Origin: Symbiodinium natans
Lineage: Eukaryota > Sar > Dinophyceae > Suessiales > Symbiodiniaceae
Length of the DNA: 64,000 nucleotides
Assembly (NCBI GenBank): GCA_905221605.1
Contig: CAJNDS010000181.1
Coordinates: 58,501-122,500 of the forward strand
Reading direction: 5' to 3'
The notes beneath the pieces were generated by a model. The model did no database searches, was not told where the DNA came from, and worked only from the letters and a program-made list of their open reading frames with translations. Of the stretch, positions 31,692 to 41,950 are shown in pieces. Each line of letters opens with the position of its first letter. The stretch's first letter is position 1. The position numbers and the translations under genes are program-made.

Positions 31692-33110
31692 TTGGCTAGA
31701 CTCGTGCCAGTGCCGATCGTTGCATTTCACATCTTCACTGATGGTTCGGAACAGCATAAGCAAGCTGGATGGGGTTTGGCGCTCTTTGCAGAACAGCCCG
31801 GGGTCGAGTTTGCTCATTTTCCATTTGTTGGGTGGGCCGCCGGGCCTACGCTCGCCACTAATGGCGACCCGACAAATAATCTTGCGGAGCTTCATTCCCT
31901 CATTCTTGCTCTCTCCTTCGTGTGTAGCCTGCCACCGCACGTTGCTGTGCATGTGCATCTAGACTCTAAGCTTGCACAAGATGTAGGGCAGGGCAACGCT
32001 ACGGTTTGCGTTGATGGGTTGCAAAACTACGCTGATGCCGCCCGCGCTCTTGCCCAATGCCATGAAGCCTCCGGGCGGTGCATCTCCTGGCATCATATCC
32101 CCTCCCATTCAGATCTGCTTGGCCACGAGCTTGCGGACCAAGCTGCTGCAGCTGGACGCCTGCGCATAAGGTGTTGTGAGCCGACCACGGTAAGGCGCCT
32201 TGTCGAGAACCCTTACCTGCCTTGGCTTTGGTTGGGCTTTGCTCCTTGCGACATGCCATCATTGTCCCAACTTGCCAAAGGATACGAGCACCCGGATGTG
32301 CTCCCTGCCCCATGTGCCCAGGCCGTCCTTGATGATGTCACATCTATTGCAACCCCGAAGGCCAAGGCTGCGACAAGGGTGTGCTTTCTTTCTGCCAACC
32401 TTTGCACACTTGGAGACAAAAAGCCCGCTCTACTGTGCCAGGCTGAGGCGCAGAGCATTCATGTCCTTGCTTTCCAAGAAACCCGCAGTCGCTGCGCGTG
32501 GCAGTCGCACGGGCGCTGGTTTCAGTTCCACTCAGCTGCTCAGGCTGGTCAAGGAGGTTGCTCAGTCCTTCTTGATTCGCAAGCCCTGCGTCTAAAGAAG
32601 GAGGACTGTGTTACAGTCGAGGCGCGGGCTGACCTACTCTGCGTGCATGTCAAGTCCACCGCCTTTCACGGTACCATCATCAGCTTTCATGCCCCTCATA
32701 GTTTGAAGCCTGAGGAAGAGATACGTGGATGGTGGCAACGTTTTGATGCCTTTGTGTCTTCAGTCCAGTCCAAAGGTCCCATGGTTTGGCTAGGAGATGC
32801 TAATGCTAGATTGGGCGCAGGACACAGCATGTGCCATGGCTCTTACGGAGCCGAAGCCTCAAACCTTGCAGGCGAACAATTTGCATCGGTTGCGGAGAAG
32901 TATTCTTGCGTCATCGCGAATACCCACGCTGAAATCATGCACGGGGTAGATCACCGGACTTGGCGCGACCGGCGTCTCGACTACATTGTTCTGCCGCCTG
33001 CCTGGGTTGCCGGAGCCTTCGCCCATCCACCGTCGTGCTTTGATCTTTTGAATCCTCATGATGACCACCGGCCAGTCATCATCAGTTGCTGTGTTCCGGC
33101 AGCCTCCGTT
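31692..33110 (+). CDS. RNase H plus AP endonuclease segment of the LINE
   Basis: Numbering from 31692, RNase H covers residues 12-155: FHIFTDGS (D17), NNLAELHSL (E66), VHLDSKLAQD (D91) and HSDLLGHELADQ (D149), so all catalytic acids are present. The endonuclease follows from about residue 230: SANL, FQET (Glu), GDANAR (Asp, Asn), RRLDYIVL (Asp) and DDHRPVI (catalytic Asp-His pair). RNase H removes RNA from the hybrid; the endonuclease nicks target DNA for target-primed reverse transcription. The RNase H lies before the endonuclease, whereas in most LINEs it is after the reverse transcriptase or absent. The frame is extended to 33464, but the protein probably leaves it near 33110. Confidence 0.85.
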
Positions 33111-33133
33111 TCCATTCGGCAGAATCATAGGCA

Positions 33134-34480
33134 TTGCACAGCATTGGACTCGTTAATGTGCACGAACACGCCGAACGCATCTTTCGAAAGGCCAAGCAAG
33201 CCTCGCAGCGTGTTGGACGCTACCAGGATCGAAAGCTTGTTCCGGCCGGTCGACCCCGAGACGACCCCAGGCCGCGAGCGACGCCCAAGCCCCCAGCGCG
33301 GCCGTACGTCTCTGCCACTACAGCCGCTATGTTGCAGTTTCGCAAGGAGCTTTTCGGAAGACACCGTCAGGCGAAACTACGCACACAGCTTGACTTTCTG
33401 TCATTCCCGTTCCGAGCCTGGGCGTCAATGCGATCAACGTCGCAGCCACCTCATGGGCAAGTGATTGCTAGGCGGCTCCACCTCGTTGCTGTTCTTGAGC
33501 ATGGCATAGGTAGAACCATCTACCAGATCCGAGCTGCAATTCGGCGAGACAAAGCTCACTACATCCAACAACAGGTTAAGCAGCTCCGCCAACATGCAGA
33601 TGCAAGAGATTTCAGCCAGCTGTACCGCTCTTTGAGGTGTTTTCGAACAGGAGGTCGTAAGGTCATGAAGCCCTTCTCTGTCCTGCTCACTTTGAAGGAC
33701 TCCGGCGGCGAACTTGTCTTTGACTTTGAAGCTGCGCAGGCCATCAAGGCGGACCACTTTGGGCGGATGGAAGCAGCAGTCCCTAGCACCGCTGATGAGC
33801 TAGCGGCCCATGATCAGGCACAGTGTCAGCTGCATGATTCTGCTGGCGATCCTTTCGACCTGTTACAGCTTCCCTCTCTGCTTCAAATAGAGAAGCATGT
33901 TCGCCAGCTCCCGGCACACAAAGCTCCTGGGCCATCTGGCGTACCAAACGAAATTTGGACGTGCGCCCCTGCGCGTGCTGCGAGATGTTGGTATGGCCCC
34001 GTTTTGAAGATGCATGTCAGATTGACGGAACCTTTCCGCATGAGTTCAGGGCTTCTGGTCGCACTGTTTAAGCAGAAGGGTTCACCACATCTTGTCAGCA
34101 ACTACCGCAGCATTCTCCTCCTCGAGGGAATAGGCAAGGCCTCCAGAAAGTCCCTCCGTGGGCCCATCTTGCAGTGTCTGGCGCAACAAGCCCCTCCACT
34201 GTTCGCTGGTTGCCTGCCAAAGTCCAATCTCCAGATGCTCACCCACTATGCCCAGACCCTTGTCAAGTGCGCAAAAGCTAAGGGGCATGCATGCGCGTTG
34301 CATTTCATCGACGTGCAGTCTGCCTATTATGCTGTGTACAGACAGCATCTCACTGAGCGCGAGGTTGACCACAGCATATGCAGCATACTCTCGGCCATGG
34401 GGGTAGATCCCGACACCATTCATCTTGTCCGCTCATGGGCTTCAGGCAGCCCGCTGCTAGCCGACATCGACCCACATCAG
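33134..34480 (+). CDS. Reverse transcriptase, fingers and motif A part
   Basis: This second frame has a basic linker, then HKAPGPSGVPNEIW (fingers), VALFKQKGSPHLVSNYRSIL and FIDVQSAYYAVYR (motif A with the first catalytic Asp). A shift near 34380-34480 moves the protein to the third frame. Confidence 0.8.
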
Positions 34481-36129
34481 CTTCGTATGCTAAGGGCACT
34501 CTTCCGTTGCCCTGCCTTTGTCCTTGCAACGAGGGAGCTCAATGCCGCATGCACAGCGAAGGCCTTCTGCAAGGCCCTGGTCTTGAGCTTCTCTGTCAGC
34601 CCCTTTGGGCAGATGACGTACTTGTACCAGTCTGGGCCCCGACGGCAGCTGACCTTGAAGCCGTCTCTGTGGCAACCAGCCGCCACATCCACGCTGTGTA
34701 CACACGGCGAGCTCTGCGCATCAACTACGCGCGAGGCAAGACTGAGATCCTCCTTGTTGCTCACGGCAAAGGATCTCGTTCGGAGCTCGGTCGTTTGCTT
34801 GGGCGCCGTGGGTGCTTGACCTTCTCGACAGGTACTGCCACCCAGGACGTAAGGCTGTGTACCAGCTACACTCACTTGGGCAGCCTTCTGTCTGGAGAGG
34901 AGCATGGACATAGGGATATGGTTGCTAAGTTAGCACGTGCTAAGCATGCAGTAGTGCCTCTTGCGCAGCCAGTGCTTCGTAACACAGATGTCCCGGAGCA
35001 CGTTAGGCGTCTTGTGTTGTCATCTCTGGGCCTATCCGTCGCCCTTCACAATGTCGGAATCTGGACTTCACTGCCTGACAATGCCATGAACGCGTGGATG
35101 AATGGCATAGGAGACCTCTACCGACTCCTGGCGCCAGAGGACAGGCATACACACCACCCAGACTGCCCCGATGTGCGATCTGTGGCCGGAAGATGCGGAC
35201 TGCCATACCCTGCCACGCTCCTCACCGAGCAACGCCTACTCCATTTCATGCGCATAGTCGTTCAGGAAAGGGTTGAGTTGTGGGATCTTCTTATGGTTGA
35301 GTTCAGCTGCAGCTGTTACAGCTGGTTGCATCTTGTCTTGCAGGACATCGCCTTCCTTCGCTACTGGCAACCTCGAGTCTTAACCGCTGATTGCTGGGAT
35401 AGGCTTGTGCAATCGCCCGTTGAGCTCATGGTATGGGTTTCAGACCATAGCAGGGTCTTTCGCCGCTTGATTGCCCGCGCCATCGATGCACAAAGCAAGT
35501 CGCTGAGACACTGGTATCTGCGGCAGAAGGAGGTTCGTGTCGCAGCCGCTCAGCGCTCGCCTGCTGTGACGAGTGAGTCATGTGAGGCTCGCACTTGCGA
35601 TCTTTGCGTATCCTGCCCCGATTGCCCCCTCACATTCGGCTCTGTCAATGCCTTAGCAGCACACCAAGCCCTGCAGCACGGGGCCATCAAGCTGGCTCGG
35701 CAGTACTGCTCTGGCAATACCTGTCCAGCATGCCTCATGAATTACAGCACTCACGAAAGGTTGGTCAGGCACCTCCAGTTTTCAGGATCACCATGCCTGG
35801 CCATCATCGTGGCCTCCAGGCGTCCGCTGGGCGAATGCACTCCATCACAGCGACAAACTGGCGGCATCCCCGCCGTCAGGGCTAGTGGACCCCTTCAGCC
35901 TCCCCCTAAGCCCACACAGTTGCTGTCTGAGCTAGTTCACGTAGCTAGCACTCTTTCTTGCTTTGATGTCAGGGCTCTTGAGCTCTCAGTTCGGGCCTTA
36001 TGTCATGAGACTGCTGACATCATTGCATGTTTTGCGGATAATTCAGTAGGCCCTTCAGCAGCGCAGCATGAAGCCCCCACCATGAACCCCGATGGCTGGG
36101 CGTTGGCACGAACTCAGCTAGCTGCCTGA
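34480..36129 (+). CDS. Reverse transcriptase palm and zinc-finger tail
   Basis: The third frame contains KGTLPLPC (a decayed KGxRPGDP motif B) and LWADDVLVPV, the YADD-type motif C at 34606-34617. Thumb-like helices follow. Near 35592-35790 lie two zinc fingers, CPDCPLTFGSVNALAAHQAL(QH) and CPACLMNYSTHERLVRH. The stop TGA is at 36127-36129, followed by about 75 bp of 3' UTR before the CCCTAAA repeats. Confidence 0.8.
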   Translation, partial: ASYAKGTLPLPCLCPCNEGAQCRMHSEGLLQGPGLELLCQPLWADDVLVPVWAPTAADLEAVSVATSRHIHAVYTRRALRINYARGKTEILLVAHGKGSRSELGRLLGRRGCLTFSTGTATQDVRLCTSYTHLGSLLSGEEHGHRDMVAKLARAKHAVVPLAQPVLRNTDVPEHVRRLVLSSLGLSVALHNVGIWTSLPDNAMNAWMNGIGDLYRLLAPEDRHTHHPDCPDVRSVAGRCGLPYPATLLTEQRLLHFMRIVVQERVELWDLLMVEFSCSCYSWLHLVLQDIAFLRYWQPRVLTADCWDRLVQSPVELMVWVSDHSRVFRRLIARAIDAQSKSLRHWYLRQKEVRVAAAQRSPAVTSESCEARTCDLCVSCPDCPLTFGSVNALAAHQALQHGAIKLARQYCSGNTCPACLMNYSTHERLVRHLQFSGSPCLAIIVASRRPLGECTPSQRQTGGIPAVRASGPLQPPPKPTQLLSELVHVASTLSCFDVRALELSVRALCHETADIIACFADNSVGPSAAQHEAPTMNPDGWALARTQLAA

Positions 36130-36287
36130 TGCCTATGATTGCATGTTTTTGTACCGCTCCACTGGAGCCGCACGAACCTGTGTTCAGCCCGCCCGCTGCT
36201 GCTAAACCCTAAACCCTAAACCCGAAACCCTAAACCCTAAACCTTAAACCCTAAACCCTAAACCCTGTACCCTAACCGGCATGCTGC

Positions 36288-37056
36288 TCAGTTGCAAATT
36301 GCCACTCCGAACATGAAGACCGCACATGGCAAGGCCATGTACAGCACCGTGTCGAAGGAATTCAATGGTGGATCCAGGCTCCTGCCTGCGTTTTAGGGTT
36401 TGGGGTTTAGGGTTTAGGGTTTAAGGTTTAGGGTTTACGGTTTAGGGTAGGGCCAAGTCTTCGGCTTGGGATGGGTTTCTGGTTGTAACAGTTTTGAGAG
36501 CTTAGAAAGAAACCTATCAAAGCAACGGCCTTGAGGATGGACCGTGGTGAAAGTGCGAATTCTTGCGGCTAACCACCTTTTGCATCCAGGCCGCTTCGAA
36601 CACTGCCGGGAAACACCATTAGCCGCCTAAACCCCTAAACCCAGGCTCAATCCTGTCCACCTAAACCCCTAAACCCCAAACCCTAAACTCCTGAACTCGG
36701 ATTCTCTAATCCCCGAGACCTAAATCCTAAACCCTAAACCCTAAACCCCTAAATCCTAACTCTTAAACTCCACCCCTACACTCCCCAAACCCCTTCAAAC
36801 CTAGAGACCTAACTCCTAACTCTCAAACTCTACGCCATTCCCTTTTGCAGCAGGCTTGCCACTTCGCTACGTGATTCCCTAAACCCTAAACCCTAAACCC
36901 TAAACCCCAAACCCTAACCCTAAACCAGAAACCCTAACCCTAAACCCTGAACCCTAAATGCAGACGAGATGCCGAAGTAAGAGACCACCAGCACGTTGAC
37001 GGCGGCCGCCACGTCGCCCATCAAGCAGATGACGATGCCCAAGGCGAATTCGATTC
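36288..37056 (-). CDS. 3' end of a multi-pass membrane protein, 2 exons
   Basis: Exon 36966-37056 (EFALGIVICLMGDVAAAVNV, then LVVSYFGI) joins in phase to exon 36288-36381 (DTVLYMALPCAVFMFGVAIC, then N and TGA). Three hydrophobic helices are visible. The join uses donor GTCTGC and acceptor GGCAG. The intron 36382-36965 holds several heptamer blocks. The family is not recognised; the helix spacing would suit a transporter or channel. Confidence 0.65.
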
Positions 37057-37076
37057 CTGGCTCGACTTGGGGGTTT

Positions 37077-37200
37077 AGGGTTAGGGTTTAGGGTTTAGGG
37101 TTTAGGGTTTAGGGTTTAGGGTTTAGGGTTTAGGGTTTAGGGTTTAGGGTTTAGGGTTTAGGGTTTAGGGTTTAGGGTTTAGGGTTCAAGGTTTAGGGTT
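37077..37200 (+). repeat. TTTAGGG array
   Basis: About 17 units directly above the membrane-protein exon, then degenerate variants to 37275. Confidence 0.95.
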
Positions 37201-37312
37201 TAGGGTTCAGGGTTCAAGGTTTAGGGTTCAGGGTTCATGGTTTAATTGGGGTTTATGGTTTAATTAGGGTTTAATTGGAAGTCCTTTTGACTTAAGTAGA
37301 GTTGGCGGGTTT

Positions 37313-37841
37313 CTAGGAATAGTGTGGCATCACCGCCTCAGTGGTGGCGTCATCAGCCTTGCTTCTGGCCGTGTTGATGGCGCCTGGCTGCAGCATGCTG
37401 TTCGTCAGGCCGGGCGTGCGTGGGCGCTGAGTCAGCACTGCGGTACTGGCAGGCATGATGTTCCATCGATTGCCTTGATGACCCGCCTTCGATGTGTTCA
37501 CAGGATCGACTGGGATGCCACGCGCAAGTGGGCTTACAGCAATCCTTGTGCTCGTCCTGTTGCTTGCGGTCCTTTTTGGAGCCCTGCGGCTCTCGCCCTT
37601 TTGTCCTCGTCCTCGTCTGGCTCTTTGGGCCGGGCTGGGTTGTGAAAGGCCAGAAAGGTTGACTACGATGCCCTCCATCGTTGGTTGCATGTTTGTTCAA
37701 GAGAAGCTCTGGGCTACTGTCCATCCTGTGGATCGTATCCGTGCTTCTGGGCAGTGTGACCATCCATCCTTGTCCCCTGAAAAGGTTTAGGTAGTGTGAG
37801 AGTCGGGCAGTCTTCTGCCGATGTGAGTTTACGTAGGTCAT
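37313..37841 (-). CDS. Open region, unknown, low confidence
   Basis: Two minus-strand frames are open: one with GRGQKGESRRAPKRTASNRT, one with MDSSPELLLNKHATNDGGHR. Plus-strand frames are open too. It is polar and basic in composition, perhaps a remnant of a retroelement ORF1. No motif is present. Confidence 0.25.
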
Positions 37842-38372
37842 CCTGTCGGCCTCCGCTTGTGCTTTGCCCGTTGGGGGGGGGGGGGTATTTGCACGCCAAA
37901 GTTCTATACGTAGTAGGGAGTGACGAGAAACCCTAAACCCTAAACCCTAAACCCCAAACCCTAAACCCTAAACCTACTTCTTGCCACCTGCCTAGCAGCC
38001 TCGAGATCCGCACTGCTGGGATGCAACACATGAACAGAGGGTGAGGGGCCAGGGGAATCGGGCTAATTTCCCGTAGTGCCCTTCATATACCCCGTATAAG
38101 CGATTCCACGGGTTTAGGGTTTAGGGTTCAGGGTTTAGAGTTTAGGATTTTATGGTTTAGGGCACCCACTACAAAAGGAAGCCTCTTGTGCTTCGTCGCT
38201 TACAGGGCGACTGTGACTGCATCTGCAAGCCCCGACCACAACAAACATAGCTAGGGTTTAGGGTTTAGGGTTCAGCGATTCGACGCTCGGGCTTGGTAAC
38301 TTAAGAGGTTTCGAGAAGGGTCAGACCTGCTGTGACTTCTGGCGCAGTTTTCCTCACGATGCTGCACCTGTC

Positions 38373-39021
38373 TTAGCCATCGTGCTCAGGAACACCCCGG
38401 CCACCAGCCCTGAGCGCGCTGTACAGTCGCTGCGCCACAGGTGAGCAAAGGCTGTAGGTAGGCTCCCCAGTTGCGGCATCCATCTCCTCTTGGCTGCACT
38501 CAGGAGGGTAGCTATAAATTAAACTTTTAGCTGCCTTAATAAGAAACCCTAAACCCTAAACCCTAAACCCTAAACCCAAAAAAGGAAAGGATCTAAATCT
38601 ACAGTAAAGTACCACAAACTCCTCATACTGCGCGCAGCCCATGGCATGGTGTCCCAGGGCACCGCAGCAGTGGCAGTGGTCATGGTCGTATCTGCAGTCT
38701 TCCCCTTTCCTGCTTCAATTGTTGGGGTTAAATTAAAGATTATCACGTTTATTCCTTATTGGGACTTTAATATGACATCATGTTTATTCCTTGTTGGGAC
38801 TTTAATATGACAAAGATGTAAAAATAGTACCAGCAAGGACCCAGTTTCGAGCATGTGGCATAGTTGGCGAAGCGGCAGATCTCTTTGCCTTCGGGCGTCC
38901 TGCGCACGGGGCGCTGCAGGACCTTTTGCATGGGCCGCTTCGGCAACTTCTTGCGACAGACCTGTTGGGTGAGCTCCTTCCTTTTCTGAGCTTGGAACCC
39001 TAGCAAAAATTCCAATTTCAG
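38373..39021 (-). CDS. CCCH and CCHC zinc-finger protein, 3 exons
   Basis: Exons 38831-39021, 38620-38709 and 38373-38511 join in phase to TAA at 38373-38375. The first has a basic helical lead (KRKELTQQVCRKKLPKRPMQ), then EICRFANYATCSKLGPCW. The second continues KGEDCRYDH, which supplies the last Cys and His of a CCCH finger, then DHCHCCGALGHHAMGC, a CX2CX4HX4C zinc knuckle. The third is polar and ends RGVPEHDG. CCCH fingers and zinc knuckles bind RNA, so an RNA-binding role is likely. One finger is split between two exons by the intron 38710-38830 (GT-AG), a family F element. The intron 38512-38619 (GT-AG) carries TTTAGGG repeats. The amino end is missing above 39021. Confidence 0.75.
38713..38828. 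mobile_element. Family F element acting as an intron
   Basis: It contains two copies of CATATTAAAGTCCCAA with AAGGAATAAAC (minus sense). Related tandem copies lie at 49024-49195 and 52754-52860. Confidence 0.6.
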
Positions 39022-39177
39022 CTGTTTCTTAAGAATTACAGTACCTTAAACCCTAAACCCTGAACCTTGGGCTTTTTAGGTTTTGTGCCGCCCTCATACG
39101 CAGTGGTAGGCCTATAGTCTCTGCATGTACAGCGTGCTGTGTAGCAGAGCCTAATCCCTATAAACCCTAAACCCTAA

Positions 39178-39240
39178 ACCCTAAACCCTAAACCCTAAAC
39201 CCTAAACCCTAAACCCTAAACCCTAAACCCTAAACCCTAA
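39178..39240 (-). repeat. CCCTAAA array
   Basis: Nine or so perfect units. Confidence 0.97.
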
Positions 39241-39549
39241 TCATCCCAAGTATCCCCAAGCTTCCACCACTGGAGCTTTCGCTCCACAGGCGCTCGCTCC
39301 AGAGCCTCTGCCAAGGCCTCACTCTTCACGGCGACGTAGCGCAAGGTCCCCATCTCCCGGCCCAGAAGCTCCTATTTTAGGGTTTAGGGTTTAGGGTTTA
39401 GGGTTTAGGGTTTAGGGTTTAGGGTTTAGGGTTTAGGGTTTAGGGTTTAGGGTTTAGGGTTTAGGGTTTAGGGCTCTACAGAACTTGGAACCCTAGCAAA
39501 AGCTATCATTTTGGCTGGAAATACTCATCAAAGCTCTTCCCAAGTATCC

Positions 39550-40547
39550 CTAAGGCTCCAGTAGCTCCACAACGTGGTTCAGCTCCCGGTTGCCGCCGAT
39601 GTCCGCGAAGACCACGGTGAATGGAGGATCACAGGTGCCAAGGATCCTCAGGAGCTCCGGATGGGCGAGCACATCGAGCCTCTCGCTTCGCCTTAGGTTT
39701 AGGGTTTAGGGTTTAGGGTTTAGGGTTTAGGGTTTAGGGTTTAGGGTTTAGGGTTTAGGGTTTAGGGTTTAGGGTTTAGGGTTTAGGGTTTAGGGTTTAG
39801 GGTTTAGGGTTTAGGGTTTAGGGTTTAGTTAGGTTTAGGGTTTAGGGTTTAGGGTTTAGGGTTTAGGGTTTAGGGTTTAGGGTTTAGGGTTTAGGGTTTA
39901 GGGTTTAGGGTTTAGGGTTTAGGGTTTAGGGTTTAGGGTTTAGGGTTTAGGGTCTGTTACTTTGTAAGGGAACCTTGAACCCCAAAAAGGGGAAAAGGGG
40001 TACCACTGAACCACCCAGTCGCGCGCGGGCTTGCAGCTGGCCTTCGCGCAGCCGCTGGTCGGTGAGCTGGACACACTCCTTGGAGGTGTCCAGCGCGAGC
40101 ACTTCAGCGGCCCTCTCGGCCAGAATGACGGTGCACTGCCCAAAACAGCAGCCGATCTCCTTGGTAGCCCAGTAACCCTATTACAAAAAGGGTACCTGGG
40201 TTGGTTTCTTTTTAAGGGAACCAAAAAAAGGGTAAAGGGTACCACTGGGCTGCCAAGTCTCAAGAATGCGATCCCCGTCATGGGGTCGCCATTTCGCCAG
40301 CTGCCGGAAAGAATCGGTGGATGCCACCACTTCCACTGGCCTAGGAATGCCCTTAAAACCCCCTGGAAAAATGTTCTAAGAACATGATCCTCTTAACCCC
40401 AACCAGGGAAAATTCAAAAATGTCCCAAGGGCCTAACCCTAAACCCTAAACCCAAAACCCGAAACCGAGTGGCCATTGTTCCACATCCAGGCACCGTGGC
40501 TCTGCTAGGATGTCCTCCTCCTTCAGCAGGCATGGCGCCGCAAGCAT
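39550..40547 (-). CDS. Class I SAM-dependent methyltransferase-like protein, 153 aa, 4 exons
   Basis: Exons 40466-40547, 40262-40362, 40023-40159 and 39550-39691 join in phase from ATG (40545-40547) to TAG (39550-39552), 462 nt. Motif I is ILEIGCCFGQCT, with a glycine-rich loop less regular than GxGxG. ALDTSKECV is the motif II acid region and FTVVFADIGGNREL resembles motif IV. It probably transfers a methyl group to an unknown substrate. It is short for the fold (usually 200 or more), so the first ATG or the last stop may not be the true ends. Introns: 40363-40465 (GT-AG), 40160-40261 (GA-AG, family B, flanked by GAGA) and 39692-40022 (GC-AG, flanked by GCGA, family B start plus a 258-bp array). 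Motif I is cut by the GA-AG intron, so correct splicing is required. Confidence 0.75.
39697..39955 (+). repeat. Longest TTTAGGG array of the window
   Basis: About 37 units with one break (TTTAGTTAGG near 39828). In gene sense it is CCCTAAA and forms the 3' part of the methyltransferase intron, ending CCTAAG at the exon. Confidence 0.97.
40160..40257. mobile_element. Family B introner, compact 98-bp copy without heptamers
   Basis: In gene sense CTTGGCAGCCCAGTGGTACC to GGGTTACTGGGCTACCAAG. GAGA flanks it at 40258-40261 and 40156-40159. This looks like the basic form of the family. TTCCCTTAAAAAG and CTTTTTAAGGG-like inner arms are also visible. Confidence 0.85.
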
Positions 40548-41320
40548 GGAAGGGGGGGGGGGGGGGGGGAGCTCCCTGCTGCGGTGGTCAAGACAAGGCG
40601 CTGTCCAGATTTGGGCGGGTTTAGGGTTTAGGGTTTAGGGTTTAGGGTTTAGGGTTTAGGGTTTCGGGTTTAGGGGTTTAGGGTTTAGGGTTTAGGGTTT
40701 GGGGTTTCGGGTTTAGGGCTTAGGGTAACGACCACATGCTATCCGCCAAGCTGCGCCTACACATCTTCACAGCCTCCGATGCTGGGCTGTGATCTTTTGG
40801 GCCGGACGCTTCATGGCTACAGTACCTTCATCGGGGTTACCCTAACCCCTAAACCCTAACGCTAAACCCTAAACCCTCATAAGTCGTGTTACCTTGCTGA
40901 AAACCCCACTTACTTAGCCCCCTGATCCCAGACGTTCGAACTTCATAGCCGGCAGCTGAAGAAACCCACATTTGGGGGTTTAGGGCTTAGGGTTTAGGGT
41001 TGAGGGTTTAGGGTTTAGGGTTCAGGGTTCAGGGTTTAGGGACGAGAATAGGAGGCCCCTAATATAGACCCGAAATTTGGTGAGAGGCCTTTTTGTAAGG
41101 GCCACATTCAGGTACCCCCAATATGGTAAACCCCCACATTGACACGTTGACCAATAGCCCTAAACCCTAAACCCTGGACCCTAAACCCTAAACTGGGTTT
41201 AGGGTTTCCGGGATTTTGGGGGTTATCTTGTACTTTCCAACGCTTAGGGATTCTGAGGGAATGATAATAACCGGCAACTCCTACGACTCCGGGCTGCGTG
41301 GGCATATCCGAATGCTGGGA

Positions 41321-41412
41321 TGTTCCCCCCTTATACAAACAATCCTTCATAGGATTTTCGTACCCCCGATGATAATGCCTATTCAGGGCTGTTAGTATAA
41401 GGGGGAACATCC
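41321..41412. mobile_element. Family A element with 8-bp direct repeat
   Basis: TGGGATGTTCCCCCCTTATA and TATAAGGGGGAACATCC form the arms. ATCCGAAT occurs on both sides (41308-41315 and about 41413-41420), the clearest target duplication for this family. Confidence 0.8.
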
Positions 41413-41950
41413 AATCCGAATATCTCTAGTGATCCCTAAACCCTAAACCCTAAACCCTAAACCCTAAACCCTAAACCCTAAACCCTAAACCCTAAACCCT
41501 AAACCCTAAACTAGTAGACGTTTCCGTTAGAGACTGATAGCTGCCTGGTGCCGCATTGACTGCGCATACTCCTGACCGAGCCCGAATTCTACGTACACTG
41601 TCCGCTCACATGAAAACCAACCTGCCATCCCCTGGTTTAGGGTTTAGGGTTTAGGGTTTAGGGTTTAGGGTTTAGGGTTTAGGGTTTAGGGTTTAGGGTT
41701 TAGGGTTCAGGGTTCAGGGATTAGGAGAAACGAGGCCGCTCCGGCCGTGTTTGGCGACCCACCCAAATCTAGCCCCTCGACTTGAGAGGCGCCACATGTG
41801 GAAGCTTGGAAAGGCCCACCCTGAACCCTAATAGTTACATAGGGATGAGCTTGGGCAAATCCAGGATTCGAAGGTTTCCCCCCCCCCCCCTTCATCCACA
41901 AGGCAAAAAAATCTTGCACGCCTTACTCCCAGGGCCCTCTACCTCCCAAC

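Larger units (their letters stand above)
31181..36203 (+). mobile_element. LINE-type retrotransposon inside CCCTAAA repeats
   Basis: The element has RNase H, AP-type endonuclease, reverse transcriptase and two C2H2 zinc fingers on the plus strand. CCCTAAA repeats precede it (to about 31180) and begin again directly at its 3' end (36204), in the same orientation. The coding part needs three frames, so the copy is probably dead, although each domain is well kept. It lies opposite in direction to the neighbouring genes. Confidence 0.85.

Noticed and set aside
36292-36396. A plus-strand exon (MKTAHGKAMYSTVSKEF) ending in a heptamer TAG.
   Set aside because: The minus strand gives a hydrophobic exon that joins in phase with 36966-37056; the plus reading is its antisense.
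39511-39525. CATTTTGGCTGG as a leader relic.
   Set aside because: Only ten bases match, and the surroundings belong to a repeated GAACTTGGAACCCTAGC segment.
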